A stretch of DNA of 64,000 nucleotides. It comes from Paraburkholderia bryophila. Its GTDB lineage: Bacteria; Pseudomonadota; Gammaproteobacteria; Burkholderiales; Burkholderiaceae. Shown here one piece after another: positions 1-9,525 of the stretch. Under the pieces are notes generated by a model. It made no database searches, had not been told where the DNA came from, and saw only the letters and a program-made list of their open reading frames with translations. The position numbers were made by a program, and so were the translations under genes. The stretch is from NCBI RefSeq assembly GCF_003269035.1, contig NZ_QLTK01000002.1, positions 248,001-312,000 of the forward strand. The letters are read 5' to 3'. Within the stretch, counting starts at the first letter, position 1; each line of letters starts with the position of its first letter.

Positions 1-436
1 CGGAGACGGCGAGCGGCTGAGCCCTGCTTGTCAACGCTAGCGCATCGCGCTTCGCCGGACTTACGGTTTGCCGTCAGAACCCGCCACTCTAGCGCGCGAG
101 CGTCCAGCCCGGCAAGTCGCGCGCCTTGACAAAGCAGCGAATTCGGCCGTTCCGGCGCGCTTCTCAGCCTGTGGATAACTTTGTGGAGAACCTGCCGTCC
201 AACCGGCGGAGAAGGCCGTTCGGAGCGCTCCGCATCGGCAATGATTCTCTTTAACGAGATATAAAAGCCATATAAATCAACGGGATGCTTCGAATTTTCG
301 CGCTCTGGCGGGCACTATGGCGGGATTCGTCAGGCGTTTCCCGCCATGTGGACACTTTTAACAATTCAGCCGCCGCGCTGGACGCGGATGGCCGCTCGGT
401 CTATCGTCTGTCCGGCCAGTCACAGACATTCCTCGC
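1..436. other. Intergenic region upstream of xseA
   Basis: No convincing gene on either strand. The stretch holds a perfect DnaA-box-type nonamer (TGTGGATAA, 170-178) followed by a near match (tgtggagaa, 184-192), and an AT-rich patch around 245-285 that could carry the xseA promoter. A TTGACA hexamer at 126-131 has no acceptable -10 partner. The start of a leftward gene may lie just outside the window. Confidence 0.5.
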
Positions 437-1816
437 ATGAATCCCGAAAGCCCTTTTTCTTCGTCCGCTGCGCCCGGCGGTGAGGTCGTCGTTCCCGTTT
501 CCGCGCTCAATCGCGCGATCGGCACGATGCTCGAACGCTCGTTTCCGCTCGTCTGGGTGGCGGGCGAAGTGTCGAACTTCACGCGCGCCGCAAGCGGCCA
601 CTGGTATTTCTCGATCAAGGACGCGCAAGCGCAGATGCGCTGCGTGATGTTCCGCGGCCGCGCGCAATACGCCGAGTTCACGCCGCGCGAAGGCGACCGC
701 ATCGAAGTGCGCGCGCTCGTGACGATGTACGAACCGCGCGGCGAGTTGCAACTGAATGTCGAAGCGGTGCGCCGCACCGGACAAGGGCGGCTTTACGAAG
801 CGTTCCTGCGGCTCAAGGCGCAGCTCGAAGCGGAAGGGCTCTTTGCCGCCGAACGCAAGCGCGCGCTGCCGTCGCATCCGCGGGCGATCGGCATCGTCAC
901 GTCGTTGCAGGCCGCGGCGCTGCGCGACGTGCTGACCACGCTGTCGCGCCGCGCGCCGCATATTCCGGTGATCGTTTATCCGGCGCCGGTGCAGGGCGTG
1001 GGCGTCAGCGCCAAACTCGCGGCGATGGTCGACGCCGCCAATGCGCGTCGCGAAGTCGACGTGCTGATCGTCTGCCGCGGCGGCGGCTCGATCGAAGATC
1101 TCTGGGCGTTCAACGAAGAAGTGCTGGCGCGCGCGATTGCCGAAAGCGCGATACCGGTGGTGAGCGGTGTCGGTCACGAAACCGATTTCACGATCGCCGA
1201 TTTCGCCGCCGACGTGCGCGCGCCGACCCCGACCGGCGCCGCCGAACTCGTCAGTCCGCAACGCGTGCTGTTGCTGCGCGACCTGGATCAGCGGCATGCC
1301 ACGCTCGCGCGCGGCTTCGGCCGCATGATGGAGCGGCGCGCGCAGCAACTCGACTGGCTGGCGCGCCGGCTCGTGTCGCCGGCCGAGCGTCTGGCGCGGC
1401 AACGCACGCATTTGCAGCAATTGAGCGTGCGGCTCGCGTCGGCGGGAGCGCGCCCCGTGCGTGACGCACGAGCGCGGTTTTCGCTGTTGCAGATGCGCTG
1501 GCAGCGCTGGCGTCCCGATCTCGCCGCGCATCGGGCGAAGCTCGGCAATCTCACGCAACGTCTGGACGCGGCATTGTTACGTCAGCATGAACGTCAAAGC
1601 GCGAAGATCGGCACGCTTGCCGCGCGGCTCGAAGTGCTGAGTCCGCAGCGCACGCTGGAGCGCGGCTATGCGGCGGTGCTCGACGCGCAGAACGGTCGCG
1701 CGGTGCGCGCGCCGTCGTCGTTGAAGCCGGGGCGGCGCCTCACCGTGCATCTCGCGGAAGGGTCCGCGGATATCGCGCTGGCCGACGTGCAAGCCCGGCT
1801 CACCGACGGTTTCTGA
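437..1816 (+). CDS. xseA: Exodeoxyribonuclease VII large subunit
   Basis: 459 aa, the usual length for XseA. This is the catalytic subunit of exonuclease VII, which with the small subunit XseB degrades single-stranded DNA to acid-insoluble and then short oligonucleotides in the cytoplasm. The N-terminal OB-fold (about residues 15-110, with the [10 protein letters not shown] and [10 protein letters not shown] blocks) is followed by the conserved catalytic region containing [20 protein letters not shown] and [14 protein letters not shown]. The C-terminal half is Arg/Leu-rich and helical, matching the coiled-coil that recruits XseB. No xseB lies in the window. sodB follows about 220 bp downstream with its own promoter, so the two are probably separate transcripts. 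Confidence 0.97.
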   Translation: MNPESPFSSSAAPGGEVVVPVSALNRAIGTMLERSFPLVWVAGEVSNFTRAASGHWYFSIKDAQAQMRCVMFRGRAQYAEFTPREGDRIEVRALVTMYEPRGELQLNVEAVRRTGQGRLYEAFLRLKAQLEAEGLFAAERKRALPSHPRAIGIVTSLQAAALRDVLTTLSRRAPHIPVIVYPAPVQGVGVSAKLAAMVDAANARREVDVLIVCRGGGSIEDLWAFNEEVLARAIAESAIPVVSGVGHETDFTIADFAADVRAPTPTGAAELVSPQRVLLLRDLDQRHATLARGFGRMMERRAQQLDWLARRLVSPAERLARQRTHLQQLSVRLASAGARPVRDARARFSLLQMRWQRWRPDLAAHRAKLGNLTQRLDAALLRQHERQSAKIGTLAARLEVLSPQRTLERGYAAVLDAQNGRAVRAPSSLKPGRRLTVHLAEGSADIALADVQARLTDGF

Positions 1817-1944
1817 GCCGTCGCCGAACGTCCCCGAACGCTGCATTTTTGACTGCCTCGAAGGGCGGGCACATCGCATGCGACAGCACTAATTACGCCA
1901 TATGTGCAGCATCTTTGCCGATGCCGGGCATAAAGTCCGTTGGT

Positions 1945-1973
1945 TTGCGGGGTTATTCCAACTCGCCTACAAT
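1945..1973 (+). promoter_or_regulatory. sigma70-type promoter of sodB
   Basis: TTGCGG (1945-1950), a spacer of exactly 17 bp, then TACAAT (1968-1973, 5 of 6 consensus bases). Transcription would start near 1980, about 55 nt before the sodB start codon. Confidence 0.6.
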
Positions 1974-2035
1974 CGAGTGCTCAAAAGTGTAGCCCGCAGA
2001 CTCCCCCACAACAGATACAGACAAAGGAAAGCACC

Positions 2036-2614
2036 ATGGAACATACGCTCCCGCCGCTGCCGTTCGCGAAAAACGCTCTCGTCCCGCATATGTCGGAAGA
2101 GACGCTGGAGTTCCACTACGGCAAGCATCACCAGACCTATGTCACCAACCTGAACAATCTGATCAAGGGCACGGAGTTCGAGAACCTGTCGCTTGAAGAG
2201 ATCGTCAAGAAGGCATCGGGTGGCCTGTTCAACAACGCCGCTCAAGTGTGGAACCACACGTTCTTCTGGAACAGCCTGTCGCCGCAAGGTGGCGGTGCTC
2301 CGAGCGGCGCACTGGCCGACGCAATCAATGCCAAGTGGGGTTCGTTCGACAAGTTCAAGGAAGAGTTCGCCAAGACCGCAGTCGGCACGTTCGGCTCGGG
2401 TTGGGCATGGCTCGTGAAGAAGGCCGACGGTTCGCTCGACCTCGTGTCGACCAGCAACGCCGCCACGCCGCTCACCACCGACGCGAAGGCACTGCTGACG
2501 ATCGACGTGTGGGAACACGCGTACTACATCGACTACCGCAATGCGCGTCCGAAGTTCGTCGAAGCATTCTGGAACATCGCCAACTGGGAATTCGCGTCGA
2601 AGAACTTCGCGTGA
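2036..2614 (+). CDS. sodB: Superoxide dismutase [Fe/Mn family]
   Basis: 192 aa. Converts superoxide to oxygen and hydrogen peroxide in the cytoplasm. The start at 2036 is fixed by an AAAGGAAA ribosome site at 2022-2029 and gives the classical [10 protein letters not shown] start; the frame is open further upstream but that part does not resemble the family. Metal ligands are visible as the His in LEFHYGKHH (near residue 27), the His in VWNHTFFW (near 74), and the Asp and His of [11 protein letters not shown]. The [12 protein letters not shown] block with Gln in the second shell and the overall sequence favour the iron type. A strong terminator follows. Confidence 0.97.
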   Translation: MEHTLPPLPFAKNALVPHMSEETLEFHYGKHHQTYVTNLNNLIKGTEFENLSLEEIVKKASGGLFNNAAQVWNHTFFWNSLSPQGGGAPSGALADAINAKWGSFDKFKEEFAKTAVGTFGSGWAWLVKKADGSLDLVSTSNAATPLTTDAKALLTIDVWEHAYYIDYRNARPKFVEAFWNIANWEFASKNFA

Positions 2615-2664
2615 GATTGCCGGTTGTGGCGTGAGTAACTAGTTGGTCACGCTCGCAAGAAAGA

Positions 2665-2696
2665 AAGCCCTCCGCAGTGAGGGCTTTTTTGTTTTT
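2665..2696 (+). terminator. Rho-independent terminator of sodB
   Basis: Stem AAGCCCTC / GAGGGCTT with loop cgcagt, followed by a T-rich tail (ttttttgttttt), 50 bp after the sodB stop codon. Confidence 0.9.
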
Positions 2697-3206
2697 GCAG
2701 CTTCCCCGTCGTATTCCCGCCTCAGTTTCAACGCTTCGCCCGCACTATCGCCGCGCACTATTACTTACGGGTTACCGGGTATTTCTTCCAAAGGGCAAGC
2801 TTCGTCAGGCGATCGCATCATGGGGCGTCTCTTGCCGAAAGCCCCGCGTTGCAGCATCGAAAGATTTGTTGCTTCCTACTCCATCGGTTGAGCGAGGCTT
2901 GCGCCGTGCTGGCTATGTCCGCAGCGCCTGCCGTGGCTTGCTTGCAATTGCCCGCGATCTCCGATCGGGCCCGACTGCCGCGCGCCTGCGCCTGCCGTCT
3001 TCCCGCACCGCCAACCTGTTTCACGATGTTCCCGCCAGTGCGAACCGGTAAACATCGGTAAGAGCCGGCTCGCTATCGTTCCCGAGCGTTCGTCCCCCGT
3101 CGCGTCGTCATCGGTGTATCTCTCCGGCGGCATGACGGGGAGGCCATCCGGATAACCGTCCGGGTCGACGCGAAATCGATGAAAAAGCGTTACGCCCGGG
3201 GGCACG
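2697..3206. other. Intergenic region, about 510 bp
   Basis: Short frames on both strands show no family resemblance, no good ribosome site and no consistent codon use. Nothing recognisable; it presumably includes the promoter of the TPR/GT41 gene. Confidence 0.5.
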
Positions 3207-5666
3207 ATGGACAGCAAGCAGATTCTGGAACTCGCGACAGCACACCACGTCGCGGGTGAGTTCGGTCCCGCGCGCCAGTTATACGAAAGCGGGCTCGCCA
3301 TCGAGCCCGGCAACGCGAACTGGATGGTCCGGCTCGGCGTGCTCGACATGCAATGCGCGGCTTATGACGCGGCGCTTGGCTGGCTCGATAAGGCGTTAAG
3401 CCTGGCGCCAGACAACCCGCGTTACCACTTCGTGCGCGCTCAGGTGCTCGCCGGCGCGCAGCAGTTCGGGGCTGCGATTTCGGCCTACCGTCAAGCGCTG
3501 GCGCTCGAACCAACCGCTTCCGCCGACGTACTGTTCGCGCTGGCGGGCGCCCAGCAAGCTACCGCCGATTACCCTGCGGCGATCGACACATACGCATCCG
3601 TACTTGCCCTCGAACCCACGCACGCCGACGCGCTCAACAACCTCGGCAACTGTCACCGTCAACGCGGCGACGCGGAGCACGCGGAAGCCGCTTACCGGCG
3701 CGCTATCGACGTGCAGCCCGGCGACGCCAACGCGCTCACCAATCTCGGCACGCTGCTCGAAGCGCTCGGCCGTCTCGACGAAGCGCTCGTGCTGCTCGAA
3801 GCGGCGGTGCAGGCCGCACCGACGTCGCTACACGGACTCGTGAATCTCGGCGTCGCGCTGCATCGGCGCGGCGACTTCACGCGCGCGGTGGCTTTGCTGA
3901 CGAGCGCGATCGAGATCGACCCGGTGTTCCCGGAAGCGTCGTATAACCTCGCCAATGCGCTGCACGCGCTCGGCAAGAAGCGCGAAGCGGTGATCCACTA
4001 TCAACGCGCCATCGCGCAAGCGCCCGCGCATGCGGACGCGTACAACAACCTGGGCATCGTCTATCAGGAAGCCGGGTCGCGCGCCGAAGCCGCGAACGCG
4101 TTCCTTACCGCGATTCGCCTGCGCCCGGGCTTCGTGGCCGCGCTCAATAACGCCGCGACGCTGATGCGCACGCTCGGCCGTTTCGCCGATGCCGAAGCCC
4201 ATCTGCGCGAGGCGCTGGCGGTCGAGCCGCATCATTCGGTCACCCATAACAATCTCGGCAATGTGCTGAAGGACCAGGGGCGTCTCGCCGATGGCATCGA
4301 CAGCTATCGCCGCGCGTTGACCTGCGATCCCTGCAATGTCGTCGCGCACAGCAATCTGGCCTACGCGCTCACGTTTCAGGCGGAACACGCGCCGCCGCTG
4401 CTGCACGAATGCCGTCGCTGGTCGGCGCGTCATGAAGCGCCGTTTCGCGGCGCGCATCGGCCGCATCCGAACGATCCGACAGCGTCGCGCCGCTTGCGGA
4501 TCGGCTACGTCTCGCCGGACTTTCGCGATCATTGCCAGACGCTGTTCACGTTGCCGCTGCTGTCCCATCACGATCACGAACGCTTCGAGATTTTCTGTTA
4601 CGCGAGCGTTGCGCGGCCCGACGCGCTGACGCAACGCGTGGCGGCTCACGCCGATGTCTGGCGCGACGTCCGCAGTCTCGACGACGAACAGCTCGCGCAG
4701 ACCATCCGCGACGACCGCATCGACATTCTGATCGACCTGACCATGCATATGGCGGATGGCCGGCCGCTGCTGTTCGCACGCAAACCCGCGCCGGTGCAGA
4801 TCGCGTGGCTCGCTTATCCGGGGACGACCGGCATCGGCGCAATCGACTACCGCCTGACCGATCCGTGGCTCGATCCGGCCGGCGCCGACACGATGTACAG
4901 CGAACGTTCGATCCGTCTGCCCGACTCGTTCTGGTGCTACGACCCGTTGACGGATACGCCGGATGTCAACGCGCTGCCCGCGCTGTCGAACGGTTATCCG
5001 ACGTTCGGCTGCCTGAACAATCCGTGCAAACTAAGCGACACGACTTTCGCGATGTGGGGCAGCGTGATGCGCGAAGTGGCCGACGCCCGTTTGCTGCTGA
5101 TGGCGCCGGAGGGGGCGGCGCGCGCGAGTCTGATCGAGCGGCTCGGGCGGCAGGACGTCGCCGCGGAACGGATCGCCTTCACGCCGTTCCGGCCACGCGC
5201 GGACTACCTGCGCACGTATCACCAGATCGACGTCGGCCTCGACACGTTTCCGTATAACGGCCACACGACGAGTCTCGATTCGTACTGGATGGGCGTGCCG
5301 GTCGTCACGCGGGTCGGCGACACGGCCGTGGGGCGTGCGGGCCTGAGCCAGTCGACTAACCTAGGACTGCGCGAACTGGTGGCGGACACCGACGCGCAAT
5401 TCGTCGATGTCGCTGCCCAACTGGCTCGCGATCTGCCGCGTTTGGGCGGTATTCGCGCGGATTTGCGGGCGCGTCTTGCGGCGTCGCCGTTGATGGACGG
5501 CGCGCGTTTCGCGGCGCACGTCGAAGCGGTGTACGTCAAAGTCTGGCGGGATTGGTGCGATCAGTCGCGCCGTCTCGCGCGAAGCAGGCGGGAGCGGGTG
5601 GGCGGCGTCGAGGCCGGTGGTGAGGCGTGGTCGCTGCCGGGCGTCGGGATTAACCGTCCGTATTGA
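3207..5666 (+). CDS. TPR protein with O-GlcNAc-transferase-like (GT41/SPINDLY) domain
   Basis: 819 aa. The N-terminal ~395 residues are about eleven 34-residue tetratricopeptide repeats (for example ALNNLGNCHRQRGDAEHAEA). Residues ~430-790 form the two-lobed GT41 catalytic region: LRIGYVSPDFRDH carries the conserved catalytic-type His, followed by FEIFCYA, LDTFPYNGHTTSLD and NNPCKLSD, whose Lys matches the UDP-binding Lys of O-GlcNAc transferases. Family members move a sugar from a nucleotide sugar to Ser/Thr of proteins in the cytoplasm; acceptor and donor cannot be read from the sequence. The last ~35 residues are Arg/Gly-rich and unrelated. The gene stands alone, with 590 bp of gene-free DNA before it. 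The active-site blocks look intact. Certain as to family, unknown as to substrate. Confidence 0.9.
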   Translation: MDSKQILELATAHHVAGEFGPARQLYESGLAIEPGNANWMVRLGVLDMQCAAYDAALGWLDKALSLAPDNPRYHFVRAQVLAGAQQFGAAISAYRQALALEPTASADVLFALAGAQQATADYPAAIDTYASVLALEPTHADALNNLGNCHRQRGDAEHAEAAYRRAIDVQPGDANALTNLGTLLEALGRLDEALVLLEAAVQAAPTSLHGLVNLGVALHRRGDFTRAVALLTSAIEIDPVFPEASYNLANALHALGKKREAVIHYQRAIAQAPAHADAYNNLGIVYQEAGSRAEAANAFLTAIRLRPGFVAALNNAATLMRTLGRFADAEAHLREALAVEPHHSVTHNNLGNVLKDQGRLADGIDSYRRALTCDPCNVVAHSNLAYALTFQAEHAPPLLHECRRWSARHEAPFRGAHRPHPNDPTASRRLRIGYVSPDFRDHCQTLFTLPLLSHHDHERFEIFCYASVARPDALTQRVAAHADVWRDVRSLDDEQLAQTIRDDRIDILIDLTMHMADGRPLLFARKPAPVQIAWLAYPGTTGIGAIDYRLTDPWLDPAGADTMYSERSIRLPDSFWCYDPLTDTPDVNALPALSNGYPTFGCLNNPCKLSDTTFAMWGSVMREVADARLLLMAPEGAARASLIERLGRQDVAAERIAFTPFRPRADYLRTYHQIDVGLDTFPYNGHTTSLDSYWMGVPVVTRVGDTAVGRAGLSQSTNLGLRELVADTDAQFVDVAAQLARDLPRLGGIRADLRARLAASPLMDGARFAAHVEAVYVKVWRDWCDQSRRLARSRRERVGGVEAGGEAWSLPGVGINRPY

Positions 5667-5967
5667 GGGGCGGGCGGCGTCCGTGTTTAGCGCGAGGCTT
5701 GAGGCGCGCGCGATGCTGGCCGCTGCGCGTGGTGAAACGGGCGTCGTCGTACTGGGCGCTGACGGCATGTCAGTCATTGAACTGGCTGATTTGCCCGCTT
5801 GTTCCGTTGCTCCCTTGCTCGTTCGCGAAATCTCCCGGTTCGCGTGTGCCGGACCGTTTTGAGATGCAAGCTTTGTCACAGTTGGTAACTGCGGCGCGAC
5901 GCTTGGACGGCTGCGCGAGCGCGTGTGAGCCTCCTAAAATCCGACACATACGCACGCGCGCCGCGAG
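5667..5967. other. Intergenic region, about 300 bp
   Basis: Lies between the 3' ends of the rightward GT41 gene and a leftward small secreted protein gene. I see no terminator stem with a T-run and no convincing gene. Confidence 0.4.
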
Positions 5968-6252
5968 TTACGGCTGCGTCGATCCGCTGCTGTCGGTGCT
6001 GGCATCCGTCGACGTTTGCCGGCGCCGATGGCCGCCGCGACCGCCGCCGCTCGGTGCAACCGCGCTAGCCGGCGCGGGCGCCGGCGGATGATTGATGTAC
6101 TGGAAGTTCTGTGCGACCGAGGCGCTGGGGAACGTCGTGGTCGTTGCCGGTTGTGCGAACACCGAGTTCTGCAATGCCGGATTCGACTGCGCGAAAGCAG
6201 ACGGAATAAAGGCCGCGCAAGCCATACCCAGTAGGAAAACAAGCCGCTTCAT
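5968..6252 (-). CDS. Small secreted hypothetical protein
   Basis: 94 aa counted from the ATG at 6252, which begins a clean signal peptide (MKRLVFLLGMACAAFIPSAFAQ, cleavage expected after AFA). The frame is open upstream but the added residues are polar and would bury the signal peptide. The mature part has a Thr/Ser-rich first half (NSVFAQPATTTTFPSASVAQ) and a low-complexity Pro/Ala then Gly/Arg tail ending in DSSGSTQP. No domain recognised. It is probably periplasmic or secreted. Divergent from the glycine-zipper lipoprotein gene. Confidence 0.65.
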   Translation of the reverse strand: MKRLVFLLGMACAAFIPSAFAQSNPALQNSVFAQPATTTTFPSASVAQNFQYINHPPAPAPASAVAPSGGGRGGHRRRQTSTDASTDSSGSTQP

Positions 6253-6642
6253 CGTGTCGTTCCCGAGGTGTCGTTGACGGGTTTTCGCCGAGCCCGAGTC
6301 GTGTGCACACCGCTGCGCGCGACGCACCCACACTCCGCATGACGCTGCCCGGACGCTATTCCGAACGCGTCATGCCGGGCTGCCGTGGCCACGCCATTGC
6401 GCGCCACGGCGGAGGCCAGTGTAGGCCGCTCGCGCCGCGAACAGGTTGCGGATGCGCTTACAAGCGTTACCCGATATGTCCGCGCTGCACACGTGTAACG
6501 AACCGCGCCGTGCCGCGACGCCCGGCCGGTGCGGGACGTCGCCAGTTTGTAAGCGGAAAAACGATCTGTAACGATCCCGTAACCAAGCGTTCCGGCTATT
6601 GGCCTAACGTTTAAATTCCCATGGCTTCTGAAGCACCCCAAG
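6253..6642. other. Divergent intergenic region, 390 bp
   Basis: Separates two divergently transcribed envelope-protein genes and should hold both promoters. Several scattered GTAAC/GTTAC elements occur between 6460 and 6590 (for example gcgttaccc, tgtaacgaac, ctgtaacgat), but I cannot assign them to a regulator. Confidence 0.35.
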
Positions 6643-7212
6643 ATGATCTCCAGCACTAAATCGATTGGCATCGCGATCCCGGTCGCCATCGTTGCGCTCG
6701 CGCTCGGCGGATGCGCGGTGATGCCGCCGAGCGGCCCGAGCGTGGTCGCGATGCCGCGCAGCGGTGAACCGCTCGGCCAGTTCCAGCAGGACGACTACGC
6801 CTGCCGCGACTACGCGAACCGGTCCACGGACCCCAATGGCTCGGCCTCGCAGGCCGCCACGACGAATAGCGTGAACAGCGCGGCGATCGGTACGCTTGGC
6901 GGCGCCGCAGTCGGCGCACTGATCGGTGCGGCGGCTGGCAATGCGGGCGCGGGCGCGGCGATCGGGGCGGGCAGCGGTCTGCTGCTCGGCGGCGCGAATG
7001 GCGCGAACAGCGCGCAATATTCCGCAGCGGGCTTGCAGGCACGCTACGACGCCGCCTACGCCCAGTGCATGACGTCGAAGGGCAATACGATTTCTCAGCC
7101 GCAGCCGGCCTATCAGCCGGTTTATGTGCAGCCGCAGCCGTACTACTACGCGCCGCCGCCACGGTATTACGCACCGCCGCCGGTGATGTACGCGCCGTAT
7201 CCGTATTACTGA
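6643..7212 (+). CDS. Glycine-zipper outer-membrane lipoprotein
   Basis: 189 aa. A hydrophobic signal peptide ends in a lipobox (LALGGCAV, Cys near residue 24), so the mature protein should be lipidated. Residues ~80-125 hold a Gly/Ala zipper (IGTLGGAAVGALIGAAAGNAG), the helix-packing repeat of YMGG/glycine-zipper envelope proteins. Between them is a short Cys-containing segment (DDYACRDYAN) paired with a later AYAQCM, consistent with a disulfide. The C-terminus is a Pro/Tyr-rich tail (YYYAPPPRYYAPPP). Probably an envelope-stress or structural lipoprotein; no specific role can be given. Confidence 0.8.
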   Translation: MISSTKSIGIAIPVAIVALALGGCAVMPPSGPSVVAMPRSGEPLGQFQQDDYACRDYANRSTDPNGSASQAATTNSVNSAAIGTLGGAAVGALIGAAAGNAGAGAAIGAGSGLLLGGANGANSAQYSAAGLQARYDAAYAQCMTSKGNTISQPQPAYQPVYVQPQPYYYAPPPRYYAPPPVMYAPYPYY

Positions 7213-7513
7213 GCGGCCGGGCGCTGCGAACGACTGGGTCGGGATGCCGGCCCTGCCCAATCGCGTAGTCCGCGCGGAAAAGCGGGCCGGTTTATTGCTG
7301 CCGGAAATTTGGCCGATCTGGCGGAAAGGCGCGAAAGGATGGCCGCAAGGCGGCCGCCGGAACGCCTAGGTTTGAAAGGAGCTTTCGCGGCCGCCGGTGG
7401 TCTGACGGTTCCGCATAGTCAGCACCCTCAGTCCTTTCTGGCCGGCCCATCAGCTTGTTGACTTCGTTACCGTCGGTGCGGAGAGAGCCGGATTTCGCGC
7501 GAACGAGGCGAAT
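7213..7513. other. Intergenic region, about 300 bp
   Basis: No gene or clear terminator. A gcgaatATG context with GAGG just upstream of 7514 serves the next gene. Confidence 0.35.
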
Positions 7514-9271
7514 ATGCGGCGACTGCAAACCGGGCGGGTCAATCCGAGTGCGTGGTCGCGCGTGCGCGCGTGGCTGGCCATGGCGTTTGTCACGGCCTGC
7601 TTCGTTTCGTGCGGCGGCGGTTCGGGCGGCTCGTCGACGGTGGCGTCGGGCTCGGCGAGCGGCAGTGGTAGCGGCACGACAGGCGGTACCGGGTCGGGGT
7701 CGGGCAGCACCGGCACGGGAAGCGGCCCGAGCAGCACGCCCACCCCCGCGACGACCACCACGATTGCCTTCGCAACCGACGTGCTGATGCATCACAACGA
7801 CCTCGGCCGCACCGGTCAGATGCTCGCCGAAACCGCGCTCACGCCTGCCAACGTCAACTCCACGAGCTTCGGCAAGGTCGCGTTTCTTGCCGCCGACGGC
7901 AAAGTCGACGCGCAGCCGCTCTTCGTCACCAGCCTGTCGATCGGCGGCACGTCGCACGACGTGGTCTACGTTGCGTCCGAGCACGACAGTCTCTACGCGT
8001 ACGACGCCAATACCTTCGCGCTACTGTGGCAGGTCTCGCTGACCGGCAAGGGCGAAACCGCCAGCGACAATTTCAGTTGCCAGGACTTCACGCCGGAAAT
8101 CGGCATCACCTCGACGCCGGTCATCGACCGCAACCGTGGGCCGAACGGCGTGCTGTATGCAGTGGCGATGACGAAAGACGCAAGCGGCAACTATCACCAT
8201 CGTCTGCATGCAATCGATCTGGCGACCGGCGCGGAATTGTTCGGCGGCCCGACGGAGATCGCGGCGAGTTTCCCGGGCAACGGCGCGGGCAGTGTCAACG
8301 GCGTCATCACCTTTAGCGCGTCGATGTACACGGAGCGCGCGGCGCTCACGCTGGTGGGCGGCAACATCTATATGGGCTGGACTTCGCACTGCATGTCGGG
8401 TGCTTATACCGGCTGGATCATGGCCTATAACGCCGACACGCTGCAGCAAACCGCCTCGCTCGACGTGACACCTAACGGCAGTCAGGGCTCGTTCTGGATG
8501 GCGGGTTCGGGGATGTCGTCGGACGGCACGTCGCTATACGCCGTGGGCGCCAACGGTACGTTCGGCACCACGCTGAACGCGCAGGGCTTTCCGGTGGACG
8601 GCGACTATGGCGACTCGGCGATCAAGATGACCTTGGGCACGCTGCAGATTACCGACTACTTCGCGATGGACAACGTCGTCGCCGAGTCGAACGCGGACAA
8701 CGATTACGGCTCGGGCGGCGTGATGCTGTTGCCGGATCAGACCACGACGGCCGGCGTCGTGAAGCACCTCGCGGTGACGGCGGGCAAGGACAACAACATC
8801 TATATTCTCGATCGCGATTCGATGGGCCGATTCAGTCCGACCGCGAACAATATCTGGCAGGAGTTGGTCGGGACGCTGGCGGGTGGAATCTGGGGGTCAC
8901 CGGCTTATTACGGCGGCGTGGTGTACTACGGCGGATGGAACGATAGCCTGAAGGCGTTGCCGATCACGGGCGCGTATCTCGCGACGACGGCGGCCTCGAA
9001 GAGTGCGACTACGTTCGCTTATCCTGGCGCGACGCCGGCAGTGTCGGCCAACGGGTCGAGCAATGCGATCGTGTGGGCGGCGGAGAACGGGACCGTTGGC
9101 GCGTTGCATGCCTACAGCGCCAGTAATCTTGCAAACGAGTTGTACAACAGCAATCAGGCGGGGACGCGCGATCAATGGGGCGCTGGAAACAAGTTCATCA
9201 CGCCGATGATCGCGCGTGGGAAGGTTTATGTCGGGGCGACGAATGGAGTGGCGGTGTTTGGGTTGTTGTGA
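7514..9271 (+). CDS. Exported PQQ-like beta-propeller protein
   Basis: 585 aa. The N-terminus has a hydrophobic export segment ending VTACFVSCGGGSGG; the Cys may be lipidated, though FVSC is a weak lipobox. A Gly/Ser/Thr-rich linker (~residues 35-85) follows. The rest shows repeated beta-propeller blades with PQQ/WD-like features (VVYVASEHDSLYAYDANT, NIYILDRDS, GKVYVGATNGVAVFGLL). Such proteins are usually periplasmic or surface scaffolds; I see no tryptophan-docking or catalytic signature proving an enzyme. The start is supported by GAGGCGAAT just before the ATG. A strong bidirectional terminator follows. Confidence 0.75.
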   Translation: MRRLQTGRVNPSAWSRVRAWLAMAFVTACFVSCGGGSGGSSTVASGSASGSGSGTTGGTGSGSGSTGTGSGPSSTPTPATTTTIAFATDVLMHHNDLGRTGQMLAETALTPANVNSTSFGKVAFLAADGKVDAQPLFVTSLSIGGTSHDVVYVASEHDSLYAYDANTFALLWQVSLTGKGETASDNFSCQDFTPEIGITSTPVIDRNRGPNGVLYAVAMTKDASGNYHHRLHAIDLATGAELFGGPTEIAASFPGNGAGSVNGVITFSASMYTERAALTLVGGNIYMGWTSHCMSGAYTGWIMAYNADTLQQTASLDVTPNGSQGSFWMAGSGMSSDGTSLYAVGANGTFGTTLNAQGFPVDGDYGDSAIKMTLGTLQITDYFAMDNVVAESNADNDYGSGGVMLLPDQTTTAGVVKHLAVTAGKDNNIYILDRDSMGRFSPTANNIWQELVGTLAGGIWGSPAYYGGVVYYGGWNDSLKALPITGAYLATTAASKSATTFAYPGATPAVSANGSSNAIVWAAENGTVGALHAYSASNLANELYNSNQAGTRDQWGAGNKFITPMIARGKVYVGATNGVAVFGLL

Positions 9272-9362
9272 AAGGGTGGTTTTGGGTAGTGGTTTTTTGG
9301 GTGGTGGCTTCGGCGCGAATGAACGATGGTTCGTGGTTGGCTTCGTGGGGTGACCCGGAATA

Positions 9363-9411
9363 GAAAAACCCCTGCTCATTGCATGTTCATTGCGTGAGCA
9401 GGGTTTTTTGT
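9363..9411. terminator. Bidirectional terminator between the propeller gene and the NYN gene
   Basis: Stem ACCCCTGCTCATTGCATG / CATTGCGTGAGCAGGGT (a few mismatches) with a T-run to the right (ttttttg) and an A-run to the left (aaaaa), so it can end both convergent transcripts. Confidence 0.85.
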
Positions 9412-9449
9412 CGCTGTTGTCGCTGTTGCCGCTGTTGCCGCTGTTGCCG
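9411..9449. repeat. Short 9-bp tandem repeat
   Basis: Just over four copies of the unit (t/c)cgctgttg directly after the terminator, outside any gene. Confidence 0.8.
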
Positions 9450-9525
9450 TAGCGCCGCTATTGCGCGCTCCGGTTACGGTGGGTAGCGCATTGGGATTTC
9501 ATGCGCGGACCCTGACACGATGCGT

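Noticed and set aside
126-131. TTGACA hexamer upstream of xseA
   Set aside because: No acceptable -10 element 15-19 bp downstream.
2697-3206. Several 60-150 codon frames between sodB and the TPR gene
   Set aside because: They conflict with each other on both strands and show no start signals or similarity.
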